Source: Candidatus Cloacimonadota bacterium (GTDB lineage: Bacteria > Cloacimonadota > Cloacimonadia > JGIOTU-2). Taken from it: a stretch of 62,941 nucleotides of DNA. The notes beneath the pieces were generated by a model, which saw only the letters and a list, made by a program, of their open reading frames with translations, was not told where the DNA came from and made no database searches. The translations under genes were made by a program, and so were the position numbers. Below are positions 1 to 10,025 of this stretch, one piece after another (the first letter of the stretch is position 1; every line of letters begins with the position of its first letter). The DNA is taken from positions 1 through 62,941 of the forward strand of contig JAUWMT010000011.1 in the NCBI GenBank assembly GCA_030613025.1. Direction: 5' to 3'.

Positions 1-24
1 AATGCTTTTTTGGTTTCATTAACC

Positions 25-81
25 ACCAACTTAAGTTGGTAGTTAATGGGAAGATAGCTAATTGTAACCGATTCATCGGTT
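25..81. repeat. Two short palindromes downstream of the first gene
   Basis: A perfect 16-bp palindrome, ACCAACTTAAGTTGGT, lies at 25-40, and a 7-bp stem AACCGAT/ATCGGTT with a two-base loop lies at 66-81. Both sit in the 220-bp stretch beyond the 3' end of the large minus-strand gene. No reading frame of note is visible here. They could be transcript-end structures or operator-like sites; the sequence alone does not decide. Confidence 0.4.
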
Positions 82-160
82 TCCAAATGTTTGAAAAATT
101 TCCAACATATTTCTAATAATAACCTTTTTAGAGTAAGCTCATATATATATAAACAAATAC

Positions 161-196
161 AAAAAAGAAAGGGAAGAAGGCGAACCTTCTTCCCTT
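161..196 (-). terminator. Rho-independent terminator of the 3180-residue protein gene
   Basis: A perfect 12-bp stem, AAGGGAAGAAGG at 169-180 and CCTTCTTCCCTT at 185-196, encloses a four-base loop. Read on the minus strand it is followed by a T-rich tract (complement of 161-168). It lies 25 bp beyond the stop codon of the minus-strand gene ending at 221, the correct place and orientation for an intrinsic terminator. Confidence 0.85.
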
Positions 197-220
197 GATT
201 TATATGAGTTTCAACGCGAG

Positions 221-3200
221 TTACTTCATCAAGATCATCTTATTTAGGAATGATTTGGTATTAGTCTCAAGTTTGTAGAAGTAGATACCATTTGCAAGCT
301 TCTTGCCGTTCGCAGTACCATCCCACTCAACCGTGTGCGATGCTGAAGAATCAAGCTCATCATTGAGCAATATCCCAACTAACTGTCCTTTTACGTTGTA
401 AATAGACAGTGTTACGTGAGATCTTTCTTTCAGACTGAAGCTGAAGGTTGTGGTGTTGAACATTGGGTTCGGGAAGTTAGCATGCAGTTTGGTCTCTTTT
501 ACAAGTTCTTCACCATTCGAGTATTCAGAGACTGTGAGTGTCACAGGAACTGTAACTGTACCGACATCAGGTGTAGGTACAATTTCGATGTCAGCGGTTT
601 TGACTTCACCTTGTGTAAGATCAGTAGCATCGAATATGACGGCTAGATCCCTAGAACCACCGGCTGGAATTGTTCCAAATAACGGATCGACAGTAATCCA
701 TGGAGCTGTACCAAAGTCAATGACCATACGGATGTTCCAGTTATAATTCAAAGAGGGTGCAATGATATGCAATTGGTCCCATGGACCTGGAGCAAGATAG
801 ATCCAATCACCCTTGCCATCTACAGCAGGACCAGCATCACAACCAGCGGGATATTCTCCAACTATGTGTGTAGTTTCATATCCAACCCAGTATTCATTAC
901 CGGCAAGCAATGGAACATTAGTGGTAAGATCAAGTATGTTCCAAGATTCTGCTACGATCGAACCAAACACATCTTGTGAGTATACTTCTGAACCGGGATC
1001 TCCAAATGAACCACCTTCCCAGATCTTGAGCGTCAAAGCAGAACCTGTATGATTGATGTAGATCTCTACTCCTGTGATCTCGTAAGTATCATAGTATATA
1101 CCGAGTTCATCTGAAGTAAATCTCGCTGCAACCATGAAGGTTCCACCGGAAGTAAGACCGATAGCATCAAAATTTGGTCCGTCGTAATGAAGTATAACAT
1201 CACGTGTGCCATCTGCCTGGAAGCCGTCGCTATTACCAGGACCTGTAGGAAGACCATTTTGAGAACCGACTGTGCCGCCTATTGTACAATTGCTGTAGTC
1301 GGTAAGTACTTTTCCGTAGTCATACAGATTTACGTCGAAGTCCATTGGACCATCACCATTATTATAGATGGTGATGTATGAAGTTGATGTGGATCCAGGA
1401 GGTACATTAACATTAAGACTTGTCGGATCGACCACCATGATAGGAGCAAGCAGTGCAAAGTTTTGCGTAGTGACATAATCAACTATTATCTCCACATCAG
1501 GTACTACCTGATAGTTATAACCGACAGCAGTACATTCGACCGTGTAATAACCTACCATCATATCTTCAATGGTGTAAACACCTAAAGAGTTCGTGTAGGT
1601 TACATAGGTATAATCAGCATCATTAGAAGCTGTGATCTCAGCACCTTCGATCGGTGCACCACCAGTTGCTGCAGTAACAGTACCGGTAAGATCACCATAT
1701 TCAGGAGTACCAACCATTAAGGTGACAGGAACTGTCACGGAAGGTACGCCTTGAGCTGAAGCAAAGGTAATGTCACAGGTATGAATTGTACCTATAGGAT
1801 CATCACCAGCATCGAAGTAAACTGTTACCTCTTCGAATGCACCATAAGGAGCGACTGTACCAGCATCAGGATCAATTGTTATCCAAGGAGGTGTGGCTTC
1901 ACATAATTCATAGGCAGCAATCAGGTTAGGATCTTGCTGTATATTTACAAGCAAGGCAAATATACCTTCTGGAGTAATGTAAGTTGCAGCTCCGCCTGCT
2001 ATTCCTGCATTAAAGCCAGGAATATCAGTCGCATCATGAGTAACACCAGTAAAGCTCTGAGTAGCAATTTCAAATTGTGCTAACTTAACACCACTACCTT
2101 CTTGAGAGAATAACCAGAGGTATGGTCCGTCTGCAGTAAATGGATCATAAGCACTACCGTATAAACTTTGTACAGCAGGACTTACATTGGCATAAATCTG
2201 ATTACCATCTTTATCGATAGCACCAAGTTCATCCCAGTTTCCGATCCAGAAACCACCATTACCGCCATCAAGTTCAGGATCAAAGGCAATATGACGAACA
2301 CCGGTAACACCAGCACAAGAAACGGAAATCGTTCCAATTAGTGTCTGATTCTCAAGATCCATTTTATAAATGGTCGTAGAAGCAGGACTTCCATAGAAGT
2401 AAGTTCCATCATAAGCCATATCACGAATACATGTTGCACCTGCAATGTCGAAGGATTCTACAAAAGTTCCATCCATATCGTACTTATAAAATCCTGTGTA
2501 ATCTGCACGCCAGTCACATGTAAAGATGTGCAGGTCATTAGTTTCGATGCCGGGTTGACCTGCAGCAGCAGCATTGAAATTGTACAGAATATCCCATGTG
2601 TCTTCAGAGATATCACCTTCATAGGTTCCGGAACTGAATGGTGCCATTTCACTGTTCCCAGGAGTAGGAGGATTAGTTTGAAGATCATAATTAATACTGT
2701 AATTAGTATCAGTAAGATTTTCTAAACTAGCATCCCAGTCAAGCGGTGCATTACCGTTATTGGTAACTGTGATGGTTCTAGTAGTAGTTCCACCTACAGG
2801 TACGGTTGCATCAGGGATGGAAGTAGGAGTAATATCCATAGTAGGATGTCCAAGTATTACATCAAGAGTGTCTGTTATACCGTCTTCGATCTCTACATCT
2901 TCTACTGTTATTGTACAATAGCCAACCTTGCTGAATGTTACATCATACAAACCGACACGCATTGGGTCAATTGAGTAGTATCCATCTGCATTAGTATATA
3001 CTGTGTTGTAGTCTAGGAAATCTGCATCTACAGCGACACCTTCTAAGGGAACTAAATCTCCATCGGTTACAGTTCCTTCTAATGCACCGTAATCAGGTGG
3101 TGGTCCAAAACCAATCAATACGTCGTCTATATACCAGCCAGGATATGAGTTGACACTGCTATCTGAACCGAAGTGCCATCTGTACTTTACTGTTAAACCA

Positions 3201-6200
3201 AGATACGCAGAAACATCAAATACAGCCAAAGTCCAATCACCTGAATTAGCAGTGTAGCCAGGTTCATTACCAAGTCCAACAATAGCATCATCAGGATAAC
3301 CACCATCCGGAATAATAACAGTCCATGTTGCACCATCATCAGTGGAAATTTTTACATTTCCTCCATCCCAGCTATTCTCTGTAGAATACCAATGCCAGAA
3401 CATAAATTCAGAATCGAGAACCTGAATCTCCGGAGTATCTAATGTGTAACTAGCGGAATTTTCATAGTTTCCACTTAGATTAGTTGCCCAGACATTATCA
3501 CCTGAATGTGCATTTCCAGGTCCAGAGGTTGGTGCACCCCATTGCCATAAACCGGTTCCAACAAATCCGCCGTTATCATCTTCAAAGTCCTCAAATTCTA
3601 GGATAATTGGAATAGCTGAATCATGGTTGGATTCTGCACCTTCACCTTCATCATACAAACCTCTTGCATAATATGTGTATTCTGTTCCTACGGCTACAAT
3701 ATCATCAGTGTAAGTAAGAGTGTTCTCACCATCTACATAGGCAACAAATCCTTTACCTTCTTCATAGACATTATATCCAAGAAGGGTGAAATCAGATGGT
3801 GAAGGATCTTTGGGAGACAAATAGTCATTCATACGAGTCTTGATCTCAAGCTCACCCATAGATTCGTCTAGTCTGAAAGGAATACTATTGCTTGGGACAG
3901 AGACACGTTTAAAGTTATCAATATCATCATTAGATTCAAAATCAGCAGCAAAGATCAATTGCTTTGCATTCGTAAGCTCAATATCATCAAGAGAAAGATT
4001 AAATTGATCGGTAACATCACAATGCACCCATGCAAGATAGACCTGTTGGTCAGCATATGCAGATAGGTCAATAGTAAGCTGAGTCCATGCAGCAGACAGG
4101 AGTGTATAATCCATTAATTCGATTGTAAAATCAGTTGGATCAGATCCTGTAGTTGACAGTTTAACTTTAAAGTGCTCCGAATACCAGGCAGCATCAGAGG
4201 CGCCAACCCAGAATGTAAGCTGAGAAGAGCTACCGAGTTCAACCTGTGGAGTAATCAAGTAATTATCTGGGGTTACAGCACCAGGTCCAGGAGCATTAAT
4301 ATATGAGAAGCTAGCTGCAGAATATGTTCCAGTATGAACAAACGCACTCCAAACTTCCCAATTATAACCGTCACCATCATTATCAACAGCAAGCCAGCCA
4401 GCGGGGATATCACCGGATTCAAAGCCCTCGGTGAATTCATCTCCACCGCCACCGCCGTTTTCTGGTTTCAACCAGTTAATTACGACTTGTTCATTTGCAC
4501 CCGTTGCATTAAGATTACGGGGTGGAGGTCCATCAAACATCATAGATACATCGAGCAGTGTTACCCAGTTCGGGCTTACATATATGCCTGGCCTAGTTAG
4601 AGTGGCAAATCCATCTTTTTCAAATTTTACATCATAAATACCTGATGCGATGTCAGTAAATTGATAGAAACCAAGAGAATCCGTATAGGTTACAAAGTTT
4701 CCAGCCGACACTTTCACGTTCTCAATCGGCTCGCCGGTTGCCTCAAAAGTAACTGTTCCTTGCAAGCCCTGTGCTGCTACTTGATAGAAGAAAGTAAGTG
4801 GAATAGTCACATCTGATACACCATAAAGGAGAGCATCATTGTGAACAATAATATCGGCAGTGTAAATTCCGGGTTCTGTAAGTCCGGTTTCATCGCAAGT
4901 TACAACACATGTTTGTATCGCTCCCTGTCCAATGATACCTGTAAATGGTTCTACTGTACACCAAGTGGTTCCAACACCAAAATTTACGTCGTCAACATAC
5001 CAGTAATTGATATCGTAGGAAATGCCGTCAAAGTACCAGCAAAGCTGGAATTGATCGGAACCCATGTCAGCATTATCGACCGTGATTTCATAAGTCTCAG
5101 GACCGATACTACCTGCAGGTATTGTTGACCAAACGGAATTCCATGTTGTTCCGCCGTCACTCGTTGTGGCAACACCTATCGTATAACCACCGGCATAATC
5201 GTTTACGTAATGTTTAAATGTTAAATTAGCACTTGTATATCCGGTAGTATTAATAACCGGGCTGATAATTCTTTGAAGAGCTGTAACATTAGGACTCCAG
5301 TAGAAGCGAGCTTCGGGAGGTGTTCCACCGGCATAACTGGAATTATTAATACCCCAGTTCGTGCCGCCGATTTCGGTCCAGTCATCACCATCTTCAAAGC
5401 CCGATTCATAAAGAGTTTCAACACCGGGTATGACAACATCAATATTAAATGTGAGATCTTCACATCCTGTTACTCCGGTATTTTCGATAAACATGTCAAC
5501 TGAAGCAGTTTCTCTATTGTAAATAATACCTAATTGTAATGAATCAGGTGATACTGCAATATCCGGAGATGGAATAAGTTCCAGAGACATTGCATAGTAG
5601 CATGTATTTACTCCACGCCCCTGATCCTTCTTGTAAGGACCATCCAGAACATTATCCCATTTACCGAGAACAAGGTAATAGGTTCCATCAGAAAGGAGTC
5701 TAAATTGGAGTTGTTCGCTTCCACCACCTGCCCATTCATCAGCATAGGCGATCTCGGTGGAATCTACATCAACGAGCTTGATAGCACCGTCAAATAGAAG
5801 TTCATCTGGAGGTAATATGAAATCACAGAGAATTATGTCACCTTCTAAGCCGGAGAATTCGTATATATCAATATCTTTATCTCTGTAATCAGCATTGTAG
5901 TAGATTTGAGCTTCTTCTGTAATTTCACCATAAGCCCAAGCAGTAGCATCTACAATAAGATCATTAGGTTCATACGGATCCTTAGGATGGCAAAGTGCTA
6001 AAGCGAGCACCTGATGCTCTACAGCATAATCTTCTCTTGAGTACACAAGAACAGGAGTAAGCTGTACATCGTCCTCATTTGCTTCTTCGGGAATTGAAAT
6101 GGTCAGCACGAAGCTGCCTGTCTCTCCCGGTACAAGATAAAGATAAGGTACGTTTACTGTTGCGGGCCAGCCTGGTTGAACAGGACCAGGACCGCCGCCG

Positions 6201-9200
6201 CCAGGAATATCAAGATCATCTATATACATTCCAGCATACTCAACAACGGTTGTTGCATAGAATGAAAAGACTACTTGCACATTTGCCACTCCGTCATAGG
6301 CGGAAAGGTCAAGATCTGCGTATTCCCAAACTGTGCCGGGATAGGAATCGATGGTCAGGAGAATGTCACTATTAACGATAACATCGCAATAGTCCCAATC
6401 TCCAAATATATCAGACCAGTACCAGAAATTAAGATAAGCATCTGTTACACTGGAGAAATCAAAGGTCTGGCTCATGTAAGATGATCCACCGGAGTTGGTG
6501 TAGTCACCATTAACCTTGGTTGCCCAGAGACCTGTTCCTGAATGGGCTGCTGGAGGAGGTGAATTAGCGCCTGTATAGTTGGCTACATCATACGTATTCG
6601 TCCACTCCCAGTCACCGACAGGATCCCAGTCTGCTGTGGCTACCCAGCCACCGTCTGTGGTCTCAAAGTCTTCGACATCTCTCTTGTTATAACGAATAGC
6701 TGAACTATCCTGAACAAGAATGATGAAACGATCACTTTGTACACCCATGTTGGTTACATCATATGTGTATTGAATGGAGTTACCCGCTGCAACATAATCT
6801 GAAGCATAGTACGGATCAACTGAGAAATTGATCGGAAGATATGGAGCAGGCATTACAACATTATCAAGCCCAACTCCACGGGATTCACTATTCACCTCAC
6901 TGCGATGACGCCATCTGACCTTCGCATCGTTGCCAATGTATGTGTCAGGAATTAGCACAATTGCTTCTTCGTAGTCATCCATGGGGGCATCTGAGGTAAA
7001 CATACCAATAACTTCCCACTCGGGTGTTGTATTAAGATAAGTATTGGAAATTTCAACCCAGAGTGTGTCTCCGGTAATGACTTCCGTTCCCTTGGCTTCA
7101 TAAAGATTATCATTTCTCCAGAAGAAGTCGATGAAGTCACCACCACTGATGACAAGACGTGGGGACATGAGGATCGCATCTACATCATGATACCAGCTAA
7201 CACGTGCATAGCCCTGTCCCTCATAGGCATCAGTCATGAAGCGTGCCCAGTAGTCACCTGGATTATCCCAACCAAAGGGAGGGAACATCGTCTCTTCAAA
7301 GCCCTCCATCACATAATCAGTACCTTCGATAATTACACTAAGGTCGATCATGGCAGGTTCGGGTGCGTTGGTCTGAAATTCAAGAACGTCTGCATATACG
7401 CCGAGAGCGGAAGTATCTAGAGAGATAGTAGCAATCTCAGATCCACTAGGTAAAACCGAATCAGGATATACGCATGAGAATGGTGCATCGACTGTGACAT
7501 CATTGATGTAAAGCATTCCACCACCATTATTGAAGATGGTTACATCCCAACTATCAACGGGTTCACCTTCTGTAAGCCAACCAAAATCATGAGTAGTATC
7601 ACTTAAGGCAATTACCGGCACTGCTGGAATCACTTCCCAGGATACATCATCAATATTGAAATAATCATATGTTCCGTCCAAACCATGCTTGATAGCTACA
7701 TATCCTGTAGATCTCATTGTTGTGATTGCTACAGTATGCTCAGAATAGACGTTTGTTACAGCACAAGAAGCCACTTCTGTAAATGTGGAAGGATCCGATG
7801 GATCAGTCATAGTACCAACTATTAAATACTGGGTTCCGGAACTACAGCGACCCCAAAATTTCAGAAAGTTGCCGGTCGGTGCTGATTCTAAACCAGGTGT
7901 GATCAGTAACAAATCTGCCAAGAGGTCATTGCCGTTATACATTCTGGCATTCATTATACCGGAATGTGAATAGGTTGCACTCTCCCACGTTTTAACATAG
8001 GCATATGTAGTTGTGGACTGCACGATATTTGACCATTTGTCCGGAAGGTCAGGTTCTACACAGGTTTCAAAATCCTCAAAGAAGGTAATATAAGGTGCAT
8101 ACGCGCTGGATGCGATAACATTGGCAGCGAAGATCGTGGGATCGCCCTGTGATGTGGCTGTAAAGGTCACAGTATCAGAGATATCTTTTGCTACAGGAGA
8201 AGTAACTTTAACAATAACGGTATCGACTTCGTTTGCATTAATTGCAATCGAAGAAATCGTACCGGTATCATTCTTATCTCTGATATCATAGGTCCAAGTG
8301 CCACCTGTTTCAGTAAGATCATAAGTATCATTATTCGTACCAATATTTTGAATCTCAAGGAAATAATTAAAGGGTACACCTTCAATAATCTCAGCATCAG
8401 GGGTAAGCTGATCAATAGCAACATTATGAGGTAGAATTTCTACCCATGAAACATCATCAATATAATCAGAGTCATAAGATCCGTCATTTGCATGTTTCCA
8501 TGCAACATAACCAGTTCCTTTTGCAAAATTAACTACATATTCAAATTCGGTATAAGTGGTTGTAACTCCAAATGTTTCAATGGGGGTAAATGTTGATGGA
8601 TCAGTTGGGTCTGTTATTGTACCAACTATAAAGTTTTGTGTGCTCCCACTTCTTGACCAGAAGCTTAATTTATTACCTCCAGGACCTGAAGCCAAAGCAG
8701 GTGTAATAATTAGAAGTTCTGCTGAAAGATCGTTATAGTTGTACATCTTGCCACTCATCAGCCCAGAATGTGCATAGGTCGCGCTTGAATTAGTTCTCAC
8801 ATAGGCAGAAGAACTTGAGCTCTGCACGATCTTTGACCACTTGTCTGGAAAGTAAGGTTGGACACAAGTCTCGAAGTCTTCAAAGAAATTTGCTAATGGG
8901 ACATATACGGTTGTCGTTACATCGATACTCTTAAAGAGCGTTGGATCTCCTTGTGAAGTAGCAGTAAAGGTTTCAACCTCACTAATATCTTTTGAAACAG
9001 GAGCAATAACTTTGAGAATAACTGTATCTGCTTCACTCGAATTAATAGCAATACTTGATATAACACCTGCATCATTTTTATCACGTATTTCATAAGTCCA
9101 TGTGCCACCTGTTGCAGTAAGATCATAAGTGTCATTATTCAAACCAACATTTGCAACCTTGATGAAATAATTAAAGGATTGTCCTTCAATAATTGTAGCG

Positions 9201-9763
9201 TCCGGTGTAAGCTGATCAAGAACGAGATCATAAGGTATTGGTTGACCAATTTTGAAATTATCAACAAATGTGTTTTTCAGTCCATAATCACTGATAGCTT
9301 CGAATTTTACATGAGTAACAGTTGTGGCTAATGGGGTATTATAATTTACCCAACCACCGCTTTGGCATACATCAAGAGTATCAAAGGGAGTAAACACTGC
9401 ACCGTCATCAGAAGTATAAAGAATAAGTTTTGCAGGATTATAGGAACTATCGTCATTCCACCAATAGAAATCTAATTGAGGAGATGTAAGAGCACTAATA
9501 TCAAATGCTGGTGTTGTCATAGCACCTGAATTACCTGACGAGTAATCATAGTTGTTATACATTGCTGCATAAGTTCCTGAATACGCAGAACCAGGTCCAT
9601 AAGTAGTCCCATCATCTTGCACCCAAAGATCACCTGAAGCAGATTCTGAAAGCCATCCGGTAGGTGGAAAAGTTCCTTCAAAACCTTCATTAATGACCCA
9701 TTGAGCATGAGCGACAGAAAAGGTTAACAACATTATTGCAAAGATTAAAACAATCTTTTTCAT
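221..9763 (-). CDS. Giant modular secreted protein with C-terminal type IX sorting domain
   Basis: This 3180-residue protein starts with a signal peptide (MKKIVLIFAIMLLTFSVAHA) and an AGGAGG ribosome binding site upstream of the ATG. About eight choice-of-anchor J/MAM-like modules can be recognised by their openings, such as NEGFEGTFPPTGW, FFEDFETCVQP, FFEDFETCVEP, VMEGFEETMFPPFGW and FTEGFESGDIPAGW. Three carboxypeptidase-regulatory-like modules (GTVT...G-Y) and several Ig-like stretches (for example DITPTSIPDATVPVGGTT) are interspersed. The end is a FlgD-like sorting domain (FPNPMFN...YNVKGQLV...NGIYFYKL). Residues of roughly 175-440 and 440-710 are close copies of each other. It is expected to be exported by type IX secretion and held at the cell surface or released. 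An adhesive or polymer-binding role is plausible, but no catalytic motif was seen. A strong terminator follows the gene. Confidence 0.9.
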   Translation of the reverse strand: MKKIVLIFAIMLLTFSVAHAQWVINEGFEGTFPPTGWLSESASGDLWVQDDGTTYGPGSAYSGTYAAMYNNYDYSSGNSGAMTTPAFDISALTSPQLDFYWWNDDSSYNPAKLILYTSDDGAVFTPFDTLDVCQSGGWVNYNTPLATTVTHVKFEAISDYGLKNTFVDNFKIGQPIPYDLVLDQLTPDATIIEGQSFNYFIKVANVGLNNDTYDLTATGGTWTYEIRDKNDAGVISSIAINSSEADTVILKVIAPVSKDISEVETFTATSQGDPTLFKSIDVTTTVYVPLANFFEDFETCVQPYFPDKWSKIVQSSSSSAYVRTNSSATYAHSGLMSGKMYNYNDLSAELLIITPALASGPGGNKLSFWSRSGSTQNFIVGTITDPTDPSTFTPIETFGVTTTYTEFEYVVNFAKGTGYVAWKHANDGSYDSDYIDDVSWVEILPHNVAIDQLTPDAEIIEGVPFNYFLEIQNIGTNNDTYDLTETGGTWTYDIRDKNDTGTISSIAINANEVDTVIVKVTSPVAKDISDTVTFTATSQGDPTIFAANVIASSAYAPYITFFEDFETCVEPDLPDKWSNIVQSTTTYAYVKTWESATYSHSGIMNARMYNGNDLLADLLLITPGLESAPTGNFLKFWGRCSSGTQYLIVGTMTDPSDPSTFTEVASCAVTNVYSEHTVAITTMRSTGYVAIKHGLDGTYDYFNIDDVSWEVIPAVPVIALSDTTHDFGWLTEGEPVDSWDVTIFNNGGGMLYINDVTVDAPFSCVYPDSVLPSGSEIATISLDTSALGVYADVLEFQTNAPEPAMIDLSVIIEGTDYVMEGFEETMFPPFGWDNPGDYWARFMTDAYEGQGYARVSWYHDVDAILMSPRLVISGGDFIDFFWRNDNLYEAKGTEVITGDTLWVEISNTYLNTTPEWEVIGMFTSDAPMDDYEEAIVLIPDTYIGNDAKVRWRHRSEVNSESRGVGLDNVVMPAPYLPINFSVDPYYASDYVAAGNSIQYTYDVTNMGVQSDRFIILVQDSSAIRYNKRDVEDFETTDGGWVATADWDPVGDWEWTNTYDVANYTGANSPPPAAHSGTGLWATKVNGDYTNSGGSSYMSQTFDFSSVTDAYLNFWYWSDIFGDWDYCDVIVNSDILLTIDSYPGTVWEYADLDLSAYDGVANVQVVFSFYATTVVEYAGMYIDDLDIPGGGGPGPVQPGWPATVNVPYLYLVPGETGSFVLTISIPEEANEDDVQLTPVLVYSREDYAVEHQVLALALCHPKDPYEPNDLIVDATAWAYGEITEEAQIYYNADYRDKDIDIYEFSGLEGDIILCDFILPPDELLFDGAIKLVDVDSTEIAYADEWAGGGSEQLQFRLLSDGTYYLVLGKWDNVLDGPYKKDQGRGVNTCYYAMSLELIPSPDIAVSPDSLQLGIIYNRETASVDMFIENTGVTGCEDLTFNIDVVIPGVETLYESGFEDGDDWTEIGGTNWGINNSSYAGGTPPEARFYWSPNVTALQRIISPVINTTGYTSANLTFKHYVNDYAGGYTIGVATTSDGGTTWNSVWSTIPAGSIGPETYEITVDNADMGSDQFQLCWYFDGISYDINYWYVDDVNFGVGTTWCTVEPFTGIIGQGAIQTCVVTCDETGLTEPGIYTADIIVHNDALLYGVSDVTIPLTFFYQVAAQGLQGTVTFEATGEPIENVKVSAGNFVTYTDSLGFYQFTDIASGIYDVKFEKDGFATLTRPGIYVSPNWVTLLDVSMMFDGPPPRNLNATGANEQVVINWLKPENGGGGGDEFTEGFESGDIPAGWLAVDNDGDGYNWEVWSAFVHTGTYSAASFSYINAPGPGAVTPDNYLITPQVELGSSSQLTFWVGASDAAWYSEHFKVKLSTTGSDPTDFTIELMDYTLLSAAWTQLTIDLSAYADQQVYLAWVHCDVTDQFNLSLDDIELTNAKQLIFAADFESNDDIDNFKRVSVPSNSIPFRLDESMGELEIKTRMNDYLSPKDPSPSDFTLLGYNVYEEGKGFVAYVDGENTLTYTDDIVAVGTEYTYYARGLYDEGEGAESNHDSAIPIILEFEDFEDDNGGFVGTGLWQWGAPTSGPGNAHSGDNVWATNLSGNYENSASYTLDTPEIQVLDSEFMFWHWYSTENSWDGGNVKISTDDGATWTVIIPDGGYPDDAIVGLGNEPGYTANSGDWTLAVFDVSAYLGLTVKYRWHFGSDSSVNSYPGWYIDDVLIGFGPPPDYGALEGTVTDGDLVPLEGVAVDADFLDYNTVYTNADGYYSIDPMRVGLYDVTFSKVGYCTITVEDVEIEDGITDTLDVILGHPTMDITPTSIPDATVPVGGTTTRTITVTNNGNAPLDWDASLENLTDTNYSINYDLQTNPPTPGNSEMAPFSSGTYEGDISEDTWDILYNFNAAAAGQPGIETNDLHIFTCDWRADYTGFYKYDMDGTFVESFDIAGATCIRDMAYDGTYFYGSPASTTIYKMDLENQTLIGTISVSCAGVTGVRHIAFDPELDGGNGGFWIGNWDELGAIDKDGNQIYANVSPAVQSLYGSAYDPFTADGPYLWLFSQEGSGVKLAQFEIATQSFTGVTHDATDIPGFNAGIAGGAATYITPEGIFALLVNIQQDPNLIAAYELCEATPPWITIDPDAGTVAPYGAFEEVTVYFDAGDDPIGTIHTCDITFASAQGVPSVTVPVTLMVGTPEYGDLTGTVTAATGGAPIEGAEITASNDADYTYVTYTNSLGVYTIEDMMVGYYTVECTAVGYNYQVVPDVEIIVDYVTTQNFALLAPIMVVDPTSLNVNVPPGSTSTSYITIYNNGDGPMDFDVNLYDYGKVLTDYSNCTIGGTVGSQNGLPTGPGNSDGFQADGTRDVILHYDGPNFDAIGLTSGGTFMVAARFTSDELGIYYDTYEITGVEIYINHTGSALTLKIWEGGSFGDPGSEVYSQDVFGSIVAESWNILDLTTNVPLLAGNEYWVGYETTHIVGEYPAGCDAGPAVDGKGDWIYLAPGPWDQLHIIAPSLNYNWNIRMVIDFGTAPWITVDPLFGTIPAGGSRDLAVIFDATDLTQGEVKTADIEIVPTPDVGTVTVPVTLTVSEYSNGEELVKETKLHANFPNPMFNTTTFSFSLKERSHVTLSIYNVKGQLVGILLNDELDSSASHTVEWDGTANGKKLANGIYFYKLETNTKSFLNKMILMK

Positions 9764-9951
9764 TTTTTTTTCCTCCTAAAAAAGGATTAATTTTTCGATT
9801 AATTGATAAGTAAATATAAAAAAACAAGTATTCTGGGTCGTTATCATAAGATCACTTCCCAGGTTCCCAACTTGCGAAATTAACATAATGGATATCCCGA
9901 GTATGCTGCGGGATTAAAACTCCAGCCATATAAAATTGTATTGTTAAAAAG

Positions 9952-9989
9952 GGCTGGTAACCTATTTTTGACATTAACATTCTCGCGTT
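9952..9989 (-). promoter_or_regulatory. 38-bp shared upstream element, copy 1
   Basis: The 38 bp beginning GGCTGGTAACCTATTTT and ending ACATTCTCGCGTT recur at 12726-12763 with a single mismatch. This copy lies about 190 bp upstream of the start of the 3180-residue gene and just beyond the stop of the 867-residue gene. Both copies have the same orientation and both precede a minus-strand gene for a type IX cargo protein. The bases around the copies differ, so this is a conserved island rather than a long duplication. A promoter or regulator site or a small mobile repeat are both possible. Confidence 0.5.
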
Positions 9990-10025
9990 TATTATAGAAA
10001 TTAACTGCATTAAACTAACCTTCAT

